A stretch of 24,313 nt of DNA, from assembly GCA_964369265.1 (NCBI GenBank), contig CAYJEV010000019.1:1-24313 (forward strand), read 5' to 3'. Below are positions 1 to 7,223 of this stretch, one piece after another. How positions within the stretch are numbered: position 1 is the stretch's first letter; each line of letters begins with the position of its first letter. This DNA is from DAMCAP01 sp964369265. Lineage in GTDB: Bacteria; Bacillota; Clostridia; Oscillospirales; Ruminococcaceae. The position numbers and the translations under genes are program-made. The notes beneath the pieces are model-generated. The model made no database searches and had not been told where the DNA came from. It worked only from the letters and a program-made list of their open reading frames with translations.

Positions 1-75
1 TCTTGAAGTAGAAAATAATATCCCCCATTTTGCCGTTTTTGCCCCTAAAAGAAGTAAATTATCTACTTTCAAGGA
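1..75. repeat. Imperfect inverted repeat beside the sigK junction
   Basis: Bases 1-12 (TCTTGAAGTAGA) and 62-75 (TCTACTTTCAAGGA) are near-perfect reverse complements, differing by one extra base and one mismatch. They lie on the non-sigK side of the break and could be part of an attachment region or of a hairpin. The left arm touches the window edge, so its full extent is unknown. Confidence 0.4.
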
Positions 76-77
76 AT

Positions 78-434
78 TTAGAGCCGTAGTGATAGTATTA
101 TATTTTCTATACATCTGCTTGCATAAGTGCTAAACTTACTTCCTTTTTCGTGCTTAAAAGTAGAAACTGCTTTTATTAATCCAACTGTCCCTATTGAGAT
201 TAAATCTTCTTGTTCGGACGATGCTGAGTAGTATTTTTTGATAATATGCACTACTAATCTAAGATTATGCTCTATTAAAACATTCTTCGCATTGGCATCC
301 CCATTCTTAATTTTCTCAAGACACACCCTCTCTTCATTAGCGGTTAAAGGCTTTGGAAAGCTTCCAACTCCACTAACATATAGCGAAAACAAAGCAACTT
401 TTATAGTCGATAACAACGATAGCAACCATAACAT
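78..434 (-). CDS. sigK: Pro-sigma-K, N-terminal half only (interrupted sigK)
   Basis: This is the 5' half of the late mother-cell sporulation sigma factor. An N-terminal hydrophobic stretch (about residues 1-20) resembles the pro-sequence that SpoIVFB removes in Bacillus. It is followed by the sigma-70 region 1.2/2 block: GDANAKNVLIEHNLRLV, the EDLISIGTVGLIKA core and the SKFSTYASRCIEN motif. After CIEN the similarity to sigma-K is lost and a stop follows 8 codons later, so -10 recognition is only partly present and regions 3 and 4 are absent. I chose ATG at 434 because AAGGGG lies 10 nt upstream; the alternative GTG at 443 would be only 1 nt from that SD. The break coincides with the known skin insertion point in sigK, so it may be one half of a gene rejoined by excision during sporulation; a plain pseudogene is the alternative. 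A sigma-E promoter was looked for upstream and not convincingly found. Confidence 0.88.
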   Translation of the reverse strand: MLWLLSLLSTIKVALFSLYVSGVGSFPKPLTANEERVCLEKIKNGDANAKNVLIEHNLRLVVHIIKKYYSASSEQEDLISIGTVGLIKAVSTFKHEKGSKFSTYASRCIENIILSLRL

Positions 435-504
435 AAATATCACACCCCTTCTTTTATAATATATGTTAATAAAAAATAATTACGCCTAAAGGATAAGCTG
501 TACT

Positions 505-547
505 TAAACAAAATTAAAAGTGATGCAGAATATTCTACACCACTTTT
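505..547 (-). terminator. Terminator of the MarR/ABC exporter operon
   Basis: On the minus strand, 11 nt past the exporter stop codon, AAAAGTG pairs with CACTTTT (arms at 541-547 and 516-522). Further pairs lie inside the stem, and a T-rich tract (AATTTTGTTT) follows. It separates the exporter operon from sigK. Confidence 0.75.
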
Positions 548-557
548 GTATACCGCT

Positions 558-2447
558 CTAATTTTCGCTAAATTGGCTATTATATAGTGCGCTATATAAG
601 CCACCATTTAGCATTAGCTCATCATGATTTCCTTGCTCGACAATATCTCCATTGTTCATAACAAGAATCAAATCAGCATTTCTAATTGTTGAAAGCCTGT
701 GGGCTATAATAAAGCTTGTTCTTCCAACCATCAAATTATCCATCGCTTTTTGAATTAACATTTCAGTTCTTGTATCAACAGAACTAGTTGCTTCATCTAG
801 TATTAGCACTTTAGGATCAGCCAGAATTGCTCTTGCAATTGTTAAAAGCTGTTTTTGCCCTTGAGATATATTGCCTGTTTCTTCATTAAGCACCATATCA
901 TAGCTTTCTGGCAGAGTTCTAACAAATCTATCTACCTGCGCCGCATTTGCAGCTGCGATAATATCTTCTTTAGTTGCATCTTGTTTTGAATAGCGAATAT
1001 TATCAGCAATGCTTCCATTGTATAGCCATGTATCTTGAAGCACCATTCCAAATACACTTCTTATCTCACTTCTCTTAAAATCCTTAATATTATGACCATC
1101 TACCAATATTTCACCACTATTCACATCATAAAACCGCATTAGAAGCTTCATCATTGTAGTTTTGCCCGCTCCAGTAGGACCTACTATAGCAACTTTTTGC
1201 CCTTGTTTTACAGATGTTGTAAAATCATTGATGATAGTCTTATCTTTAGCGTATCCAAAGTTTACATTATTAAATGATACATTACCTTCAATAACAACAT
1301 CAGTTTTTCTGTTGCTTCCATCTACTTTAACTGTTAAAGCGCTTTCAGCATCTAACACTTCATCGTCTTCTTCTAAAAACTCAAATACCCTTTCAGCAGC
1401 TGCAATTGTTTGTTGAATAATATTAGAGATTTGAGATATTTGAGACAATGGTTGATTAAACTGCCTAACGTATTGGACAAATGCCTGTATATCACCAATG
1501 TTGACCTGTCCGGCAGCAGCTAAATACCCTCCTGCTATACACACACCAACATACCCTAAGTTGCCTAAAAAAGTAATAGCTGGCATCATAAGACCTGATA
1601 TAAAATTTGCCTTCCAAGCAGAGTCATAAAGATTTTGATTGCATTCTTTAAACTGTTCTAATGACTTTTCTTCGCCATTAAAAGCTTTAACAATATTATG
1701 GCAGCTATAGTTTTCTTCAACCAGAGAATTAACCTGACCAGTGTTATTTTGTGTGCGTTTATGGTATTTTTGCGAACGCTTTGCTATTGATATAATCCCA
1801 ATAAAAGATAATGGTAGAGTTACCAATGTTATCAATGTCATGGTAAAATTGATACTAAACATCATAACTAGTATACCAATAATAGTTGTTGTTGAAGTTA
1901 TAATTTGTGTTATCCCTGTATTAAAGCTTTGCGATATAACGTCTATATCATTGGTTATACGAGATAGTATATCACCATTAGATGTTTTGTCGTAATAAGA
2001 TAATGGCAAGCTGTGAATTTTTTCGCTCATTTCGCTTCTAAGCTTTTTTGTAAGCGAAGTTGAAATTTTTGCCATTGTAAAGCCTTGTGCAGAAGAGAAT
2101 AAAAAGCTAATTATATATAGCACAGCTAATAATCCTATTATTCTGCCAATAGCAGCAAAATCTATTCCAGCACCACCAGTTATCATTGAAGTAAAGCCGT
2201 CATATAAAAGGTTTGTAGCAGAACCTAAAACCTTCGGACCTACAATTGAAAATATCGTCGATAACATAGCGGTTATTATTACAAAAGCTAGTGAAAGCTT
2301 AAAACCTGAAAGATATCTTAGTAATTTTCTCAAAGTTCCATTAAAGTCCTTTGCTTTTTCTCCGACAAAGCCTCCACCTGGAGCACCTGGACCTCTTCCA
2401 GCTCCAGCTTGTTTAGGAGGCTCTATATTATTTCTTTTATTGTCCAT
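558..2447 (-). CDS. ABC exporter half-transporter, catalytic-type subunit
   Basis: This 629-residue protein has a fused membrane domain and ATPase domain of the multidrug exporter type. The N-terminus carries a Gly/Pro-rich linker (about residues 14-28), followed by six membrane helices. The nucleotide-binding domain has Walker A GPTGAGKTT near residue 423, signature ISQGQ near 527, Walker B LILDEATSSVD with the catalytic Glu, and a switch His in IIAHRLSTI. Glu and His are both intact, unlike in its partner, so the pair should form one canonical and one degenerate ATP site, as in TM287/288 and BmrCD. The ATG overlaps the partner's last codons (ATGGACAATAA) and has AAAGGAGG 9 nt upstream, implying translational coupling. 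The substrate cannot be read from sequence; drugs or peptides are typical. Confidence 0.92.
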   Translation of the reverse strand: MDNKRNNIEPPKQAGAGRGPGAPGGGFVGEKAKDFNGTLRKLLRYLSGFKLSLAFVIITAMLSTIFSIVGPKVLGSATNLLYDGFTSMITGGAGIDFAAIGRIIGLLAVLYIISFLFSSAQGFTMAKISTSLTKKLRSEMSEKIHSLPLSYYDKTSNGDILSRITNDIDVISQSFNTGITQIITSTTTIIGILVMMFSINFTMTLITLVTLPLSFIGIISIAKRSQKYHKRTQNNTGQVNSLVEENYSCHNIVKAFNGEEKSLEQFKECNQNLYDSAWKANFISGLMMPAITFLGNLGYVGVCIAGGYLAAAGQVNIGDIQAFVQYVRQFNQPLSQISQISNIIQQTIAAAERVFEFLEEDDEVLDAESALTVKVDGSNRKTDVVIEGNVSFNNVNFGYAKDKTIINDFTTSVKQGQKVAIVGPTGAGKTTMMKLLMRFYDVNSGEILVDGHNIKDFKRSEIRSVFGMVLQDTWLYNGSIADNIRYSKQDATKEDIIAAANAAQVDRFVRTLPESYDMVLNEETGNISQGQKQLLTIARAILADPKVLILDEATSSVDTRTEMLIQKAMDNLMVGRTSFIIAHRLSTIRNADLILVMNNGDIVEQGNHDELMLNGGLYSALYNSQFSEN

Positions 2448-4521
2448 TAGCTAGTTCCTCCTTTGATAATTGTGAAGAGGCAATCTCGTAATATTCATTA
2501 CAGTTATTTAAAAGCTCTCTATGTGTTCCTTCTCCAACAATCTTACCATTATCAAGGACATATATAGTGTCAGCTTCCATTATACTACTAACTCTTTGAG
2601 CTACAATAAGAACAGTACTATCGCCTGTATTATTTTTTAGCGCTTTTCTTAGTGCAGCATCAGTTTTGAAATCAAGCGCTGAAAAACTGTCATCAAAAAT
2701 AAATATATCAGGAGTTACAGCCAATGCTCTTGCAATAGACAGCCTTTGCCTTTGTCCACCAGACACATTTGTTCCTCCTTGAGAAATTTCGCTCTTATAC
2801 CCTTCTTCTTTTTGAGATATAAACTCTGTTGCTTGTGCAATTCTAGCAGATCTTTCTATTTCTTCAAGATCAACTTCTTCTAAGCCATAAGCTATATTGC
2901 TCTCAATTGTGCCCTTCATTAGAATGCTCTTTTGAGGAACATACCCTATGCTATCTCTAAGCTCTTTTTGGCTTAGCTCTCTTACATCAATTCCACCGAC
3001 TAACACAGCACCTTTTGTTACATCTTGAAAACGTGGGATTAAGTTGATTAAAGTTGTCTTGCCAGAACCTGTTGAACCTATAAAAGCAACAGTTGAGCCT
3101 TTTCTAACTTTGAAATTTATATCAGTTAGAACTTCCTCTTCAGCACCACCATATTTAAATGATACATTCTTAAATTCAAGCGTACCTTTCTTATCTTTAC
3201 TTATGTTTTTTGGGGCTTCTGGATCTTTTATTGCTGGCTCTTCGGATAATAACTCGTGTATTCTAGTAGCAGATACAGAAGCTCTAGGAATGAAAATAAA
3301 TATCATAGCTACAAATAAGAATGACATAATAACCTGAGTCACATACTGCATGAAAGCTAATATATCACCAACTTGAATTGCACTTTGTGCAACGTAATCA
3401 GCGCCAACCCACACAACTAATAAGCTAGTAACATTCATTATTAGCATCATAGATGGCATAATTAGCCCCATTGCACGATTGATAAATAGGTTTGTAGTTT
3501 GAATGTCAGTTATAGCTACATTAAACTTATCCTTTTGAAACTCTTCTCTGCCAAATGCCCTAACAACTAAAGTACCGTTTAGCGTTTCTCTAGCAACTAA
3601 GTTCAGCCTATCAACAAGCTTTTGCAGAGCTTTAAACTTTGGAACAACGAATATCAACACAAGCCCAATCAAAATTAGAAGCATTAACACAGCTAAAACT
3701 ATTATCCATGCCATTGAAGCAGATGTTCTAACTGCAAGAATTATACCTCCTATGCCCATGACTGGAGCAAATACAATTATTCTTATTACCATGGTTAGTA
3801 ATGTTTGAATTTGCATTACATCGTTTGTTGAGCGAGTTATTAGTGAAGCTGTTGAGTATTTATCATACTCTTTGTTTGAAAAGCTCGAAACTTTCTCGAA
3901 CACCGCATTTCTCAAATCTCTCGCAACACCAGCTGCCATTCTTGAGTTGAAAAAGCTAACAATAACAACAGCTACTCCTCCAACTAAAGTTATCGCTAAC
4001 ATCAAAGCGCCTGTTTCTAAGATATAATTATTTTGCATTTGAGAGATATCTTTTCCGAGCGCTATATATGATTGCTTTGTGTACTCAATTCCTGTTTGCT
4101 TTGCAAGCTCTAGTTCAACATTCTCTCGTAAGCTCAGTTTATCTTCTAAAGCAGTATAGTTTGTTTGATTGTTTTGAATAAGGCTATAAGCTGCAAATGA
4201 ATAAAAGTTTTCTAGCTCTGAATACTCTTGTGCAGAAATGTCAGTTTTTAATGTATATATGTTATCCTCTGTTAGAGTAAAGCTGCTATAAAAATCCTCT
4301 CTTTCTTCTTCAGTCATATAGCTAGCAACATCTTCAAAGGAATCAATAGATAATTCTGTTGGAACAACCTCCTCAATGCCTGATTGTTGTATTCCAACGT
4401 TAACAATTTCTGAGAGTAAAGATGGTAACAAAAGATTTGTACCAGACTGTACAATCAAAAATACTACAGACAATACAATCCCAATAGTATATGGCTTTAA
4501 ATATTTGCTAAGTTTTAGCAA
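2437..4521 (-). CDS. ABC exporter half-transporter, degenerate ATPase, extracellular insert
   Basis: This 694-residue partner of the next gene has a membrane domain and an ATPase domain. Walker A is GSTGSGKTT near residue 482 and the signature VSGGQ is near 586. The Walker B reads IFIFDDS, with Asp where the catalytic Glu is expected, and the switch region reads IVAQRVSS, with Gln replacing His. These are the hallmarks of the degenerate half of a heterodimeric exporter. Between the first helix (about 12-34) and the second (from about 170) lies a hydrophilic, acidic insert of roughly 120 residues, which should be outside the cell, as described for one subunit of BmrCD. The start is TTG at 4521, overlapping the end of the MarR gene, with GGGGAG 7 nt upstream. 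The three genes overlap in series, so they form one operon. Confidence 0.92.
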   Translation of the reverse strand: MLKLSKYLKPYTIGIVLSVVFLIVQSGTNLLLPSLLSEIVNVGIQQSGIEEVVPTELSIDSFEDVASYMTEEEREDFYSSFTLTEDNIYTLKTDISAQEYSELENFYSFAAYSLIQNNQTNYTALEDKLSLRENVELELAKQTGIEYTKQSYIALGKDISQMQNNYILETGALMLAITLVGGVAVVIVSFFNSRMAAGVARDLRNAVFEKVSSFSNKEYDKYSTASLITRSTNDVMQIQTLLTMVIRIIVFAPVMGIGGIILAVRTSASMAWIIVLAVLMLLILIGLVLIFVVPKFKALQKLVDRLNLVARETLNGTLVVRAFGREEFQKDKFNVAITDIQTTNLFINRAMGLIMPSMMLIMNVTSLLVVWVGADYVAQSAIQVGDILAFMQYVTQVIMSFLFVAMIFIFIPRASVSATRIHELLSEEPAIKDPEAPKNISKDKKGTLEFKNVSFKYGGAEEEVLTDINFKVRKGSTVAFIGSTGSGKTTLINLIPRFQDVTKGAVLVGGIDVRELSQKELRDSIGYVPQKSILMKGTIESNIAYGLEEVDLEEIERSARIAQATEFISQKEEGYKSEISQGGTNVSGGQRQRLSIARALAVTPDIFIFDDSFSALDFKTDAALRKALKNNTGDSTVLIVAQRVSSIMEADTIYVLDNGKIVGEGTHRELLNNCNEYYEIASSQLSKEELANGQ

Positions 4522-4979
4522 TTTTCATCTCCCCTTTCTAATCTTCTTTTTTCGACTAATGCATTGAGTTTTTTTAACGCATTAAGAAGTTCATTGAACT
4601 CATCTTCGCCAAAATCCTCTACTAACCCCTTAAGACTTTCATCTACTTTTCTTCGGTTTTCAATTATGCTTTTAACGCCAAATTCTGTTACTGAAACAAA
4701 AATAGCTCTTCTATCATTTTTATTAACTTCACGAACTATACATCCCTTTTTCTCAAGCGAATTAAGCCCCTGCGAAATAGCAGAACGTGTCATATGCATC
4801 TCATCAATAACCTGAGATATGCGAACATATTTTTCGTTAGAGTTTTGTGATGCTATATAAATTTCATGCAATAATATTAACTCCATTTTCGTTAGTGTGC
4901 CACCAATTTTTATTGTGTCAACATATTTTCCAATAGCTCTTAATGTGCTAAAAAACTCACTAGAAATAGACGCTTTCAT
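4515..4979 (-). CDS. MarR-family transcriptional regulator
   Basis: This 154-residue winged helix-turn-helix protein has recognition-helix region MTRSAISQGLNSLEKKG (about residues 60-80) and wing VNKNDRRAIFVSVTEFG, both typical of MarR. It is the first gene of the exporter operon and overlaps the next coding region by 7 bases. The start ATG has GGAGG 6 nt upstream. It most likely represses its own promoter and the exporter until a ligand binds. A perfect TTAAGT-t-ACTTAA palindrome at the transcription start is the obvious candidate site. The ligand is unknown. Confidence 0.93.
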   Translation of the reverse strand: MKASISSEFFSTLRAIGKYVDTIKIGGTLTKMELILLHEIYIASQNSNEKYVRISQVIDEMHMTRSAISQGLNSLEKKGCIVREVNKNDRRAIFVSVTEFGVKSIIENRRKVDESLKGLVEDFGEDEFNELLNALKKLNALVEKRRLERGDENC

Positions 4980-4997
4980 GTTTTACCTCCTAAATAA

Positions 4998-5010
4998 TTA
5001 AGTAACTTAA
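4998..5010. promoter_or_regulatory. Palindromic operator candidate for MarR
   Basis: TTAAGTAACTTAA is a perfect 6-1-6 palindrome overlapping the last base of the -10 box and the probable transcription start. A second, looser palindrome (ATTGA-TTG-TCAAT, 5027-5039) overlaps the -35 box. Autoregulation is inferred from position only. Confidence 0.6.
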
Positions 5011-5038
5011 ATATATATAATCTTAAATTGATTGTCAA
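5010..5038 (-). promoter_or_regulatory. Promoter of the MarR/ABC exporter operon
   Basis: On the minus strand TTGACA (5038-5033) is followed after 17 bp by TATATT (5015-5010). This is a close match to the housekeeping sigma consensus. Transcription should start near 5003, about 24 nt before the MarR ATG. Confidence 0.8.
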
Positions 5039-5131
5039 TAAAAAATCAAATTGTTGTTTTGGTGTTTATAAATAATTTATTATACTAATCATATCTGTGT
5101 GTAATTACATAAATAATTTTATCTATAAAAC

Positions 5132-5160
5132 TGGATTTATACAAAAAAGTATAGTATAAT
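5132..5160 (+). promoter_or_regulatory. Promoter candidate for the 5195 gene
   Basis: A perfect TATAAT lies at 5155-5160. At 17 bp spacing the -35 (TGGATT, 5132-5137) matches the consensus poorly, so the call rests on the -10 box. It diverges from the MarR promoter. Confidence 0.5.
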
Positions 5161-5194
5161 CTAAATTACTAGATGTTAAAGAATATAAAATGTA

Positions 5195-5878
5195 ATGTTA
5201 GGAGATAATGGATGCTTAACACCCTCGAGAAAAAATAAAACTTTATTTGATGATAATATGCTTAATTGGCATAATGATATTCTTGTTAATGATGAAGCTA
5301 AGTGGCAGCACACACTTCCGTTATTAAGAGAAAAGCCGCCTTTATTATTTATGGAGCATAAATCGCTCGATTTTAGATTGCTAGAAATCGAACAAGTTGA
5401 TACATTGCTATCAGGCACATCTAAGCATATTGATGATGCTCTAGGCACTATAATTCCATTCGCTACAACATATAGGGGCGATAGCTACGCCTTTTATCCA
5501 AAGCTTATTAAAAATGGCAATATGCCAATAATTCTTGCCTATCATTCAAGCAACTGTGCTGTTGTGCTTGCACAAAATCTTAATGACTTTATATTTCGCT
5601 TTATGCTGGAGGCTTCAGTAGAGCTTAATATGAATGTTTCAGATGAGGAAGGATTTAGAACAGCGTTATTTGCAATGCTAAACTCTCATAAAAAATACCT
5701 AACTCAAAAACGAATAGACATTTTGACTCATGTTTATAATTCTAGCATTTCAGAGTATCACCTTAAAAAACTTATGATTCCATATAGATATATGGGATTT
5801 ATTTCAAGAGAAAAGATTGACAGTATACTAAAAACTGAAATATCCTTCGATTTGCTTGATGAAGAGCTAATATTCTAA
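5195..5878 (+). CDS. Uncharacterised protein, possibly SMI1/KNR4 (SUKH)-like
   Basis: I do not recognise this 227-residue protein with certainty. Its middle section (IIPFATTYRGDSYAFYP, then about 10 residues, then MPIILAYHSSNCAVVLAQNLNDFIFRFM) resembles the core of SMI1/KNR4 (SUKH) proteins, in which a polar-aromatic turn is followed by a strand and a sFeeFL-like helix. The N-terminal part lacks a clear family motif. SUKH proteins are often immunity proteins or protein-binding modules, but no toxin gene is nearby. There are no membrane segments or signal peptide. The start is doubtful: ATG at 5195 has no good SD, whereas the only strong SD (AGGAG, 5200-5204) serves ATG 5212 in another frame, which stops after 8 codons. 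An internal in-frame ATG at 5258 also lacks an SD. The gene stands alone between the MarR promoter and the purine operon. Confidence 0.6.
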   Translation: MLGDNGCLTPSRKNKTLFDDNMLNWHNDILVNDEAKWQHTLPLLREKPPLLFMEHKSLDFRLLEIEQVDTLLSGTSKHIDDALGTIIPFATTYRGDSYAFYPKLIKNGNMPIILAYHSSNCAVVLAQNLNDFIFRFMLEASVELNMNVSDEEGFRTALFAMLNSHKKYLTQKRIDILTHVYNSSISEYHLKKLMIPYRYMGFISREKIDSILKTEISFDLLDEELIF

Positions 5879-5881
5879 AAT

Positions 5882-5922
5882 AAAATCAGCTATGTGAAAA
5901 ATATCTCACACAGCTGATTTTT
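5882..5922. terminator. Bidirectional terminator between 5195 gene and purD
   Basis: AAAATCAGCT-a-TGTGA pairs with TCACA-c-AGCTGATTTT, with an 8-nt loop. T-rich runs lie on both sides, and it sits 3 nt after the plus-strand stop and 11 nt beyond the purD stop. It should end both convergent transcripts. Confidence 0.88.
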
Positions 5923-5933
5923 ATTTATATCTA

Positions 5934-7202
5934 TTAAATTACTTTTTTACCAATATCTTTTCTATAAAACGAATCCTTAAACCCAATTTTAGCAACAGCT
6001 TCATAGGAGTTATCTATTGCCTGTTTTAATGTTGGTGAAACTGCTGTTATGCCAAGCACACGGCCGCCATTATTCACAAAGCTTCCATCCCTTTCAGCTG
6101 TGCCTGCATGATATACCGTTACGTTAGGGTGATTACCATTTGCATCAAGGCCTGAAATAGCAAAACCTTTTTCATAGCTACTAGGATATCCGCCGCTAGC
6201 TATAATAACACAAGCAGCTGACTCATCCTTAATTACTACATCTTCCCTATTAAGCTTGCCTTCATATATAGATAGCATAAGCTTAACTAAATCGGCATCT
6301 AAAAGCGGCAGTACAACTTGAGTTTCAGGATCACCAAAACGGCAATTATACTCAATAACATAAGGTCCTTTTTCGGTTAGTATTAAGCCACAATATAGAC
6401 AGCCTTTAAATGAGCGTCCTTCTGCCTTCATCGCTTTTATAGTTGGATATAGGATTTTTTCCTCAACTAATTTTGCAACCTCGCTTATGTATAATGGATG
6501 AGGAGCAATAGTTCCCATTCCACCAGTATTTAAGCCTTCATCATTGTCATAGGCTCTCTTATGGTCCATTGAAGAAACTAAAGGCGCAATAGTTTCGCCA
6601 TCAGTTAAGCAAAGAAGAGAAATTTCCGTTCCATGAAGAAACTCTTCAACAACTATTCTATGCCCACTCTCTCCAAACTTTCCGCCCTCAAGCATGTCAT
6701 TAACTGCCTCAAATGCTTCTTTTTCGTTTTGTGCAATTATAACGCCCTTGCCAAGAGCTAAGCCATCAGCTTTTATAACAACAGGATAGCTTCCTAATGA
6801 CTTAATAAATTCCATTGCTGGCTCAACATTCTCGAATGTTGAGTACGCAGCTGTTGGAATGTTATATTTTTTCATTAGGTCTTTGGCGAAGGATTTGCTA
6901 CCCTCAATAATAGCCGCTGCCTTATTAGGGCCGAATGTTTTGATGTTTTTTACTTCCAAAGCATCAACCATTCCCATTACAAGCGGATCATCAGGAGCTA
7001 CAACCACTAAGTCAATATTATTATCTACAGAAAATGATACAACAGCATCAATATCAGTTGCTTTTATGTTAACAAGCTCAGCATCTTTTGCAATTCCAGC
7101 ATTGCCAGGAGCTGCGAAAAGTTTGTTGCATAATGAGCTTTCTTTAATTTTTTTTACAAGCGCATGCTCACGTCCACCAGAACCAATAACAAGAATTTTC
7201 AT
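5934..7202 (-). CDS. purD: Phosphoribosylamine-glycine ligase (GAR synthetase)
   Basis: PurD joins phosphoribosylamine and glycine using ATP, the second step of IMP synthesis. The 422-residue length is normal. The N-terminus MKILVIGSGGREHALVKKI is the classic PurD opening, followed by APGNAGIA and the DPLVMGMVDAL segment. The ATP-grasp region includes KADGLALGKGV, and the metal/ATP site lies in NTGGMGTIAPHP and EYNCRFGDPETQ. A C-terminal carbamoyl-synthase-like domain ends the protein. It is the last gene of the purine operon, 21 nt after purH, with an AAAGGGG SD 8 nt before ATG. Confidence 0.97.
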   Translation of the reverse strand: MKILVIGSGGREHALVKKIKESSLCNKLFAAPGNAGIAKDAELVNIKATDIDAVVSFSVDNNIDLVVVAPDDPLVMGMVDALEVKNIKTFGPNKAAAIIEGSKSFAKDLMKKYNIPTAAYSTFENVEPAMEFIKSLGSYPVVIKADGLALGKGVIIAQNEKEAFEAVNDMLEGGKFGESGHRIVVEEFLHGTEISLLCLTDGETIAPLVSSMDHKRAYDNDEGLNTGGMGTIAPHPLYISEVAKLVEEKILYPTIKAMKAEGRSFKGCLYCGLILTEKGPYVIEYNCRFGDPETQVVLPLLDADLVKLMLSIYEGKLNREDVVIKDESAACVIIASGGYPSSYEKGFAISGLDANGNHPNVTVYHAGTAERDGSFVNNGGRVLGITAVSPTLKQAIDNSYEAVAKIGFKDSFYRKDIGKKVI

Positions 7203-7223
7203 GCCTTATTCCCCTTTATAATA

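Noticed and set aside
1..114. Open frame on the minus strand from ATG 114 running off the left edge
   Set aside because: It starts inside sigK in another frame, has no SD, and the 38 visible codons resemble nothing I know.
444..500. Sigma-E promoter for sigK
   Set aside because: A CATATATT resembles the -10, but no matching -35 lies at 13-15 bp, so I did not list it.
5230..5235. Programmed frameshift at the A-run
   Set aside because: Typical slippery-site shifts are -1, whereas +1 is needed here, and no stimulatory structure is visible; an indel or a wrong start is simpler.
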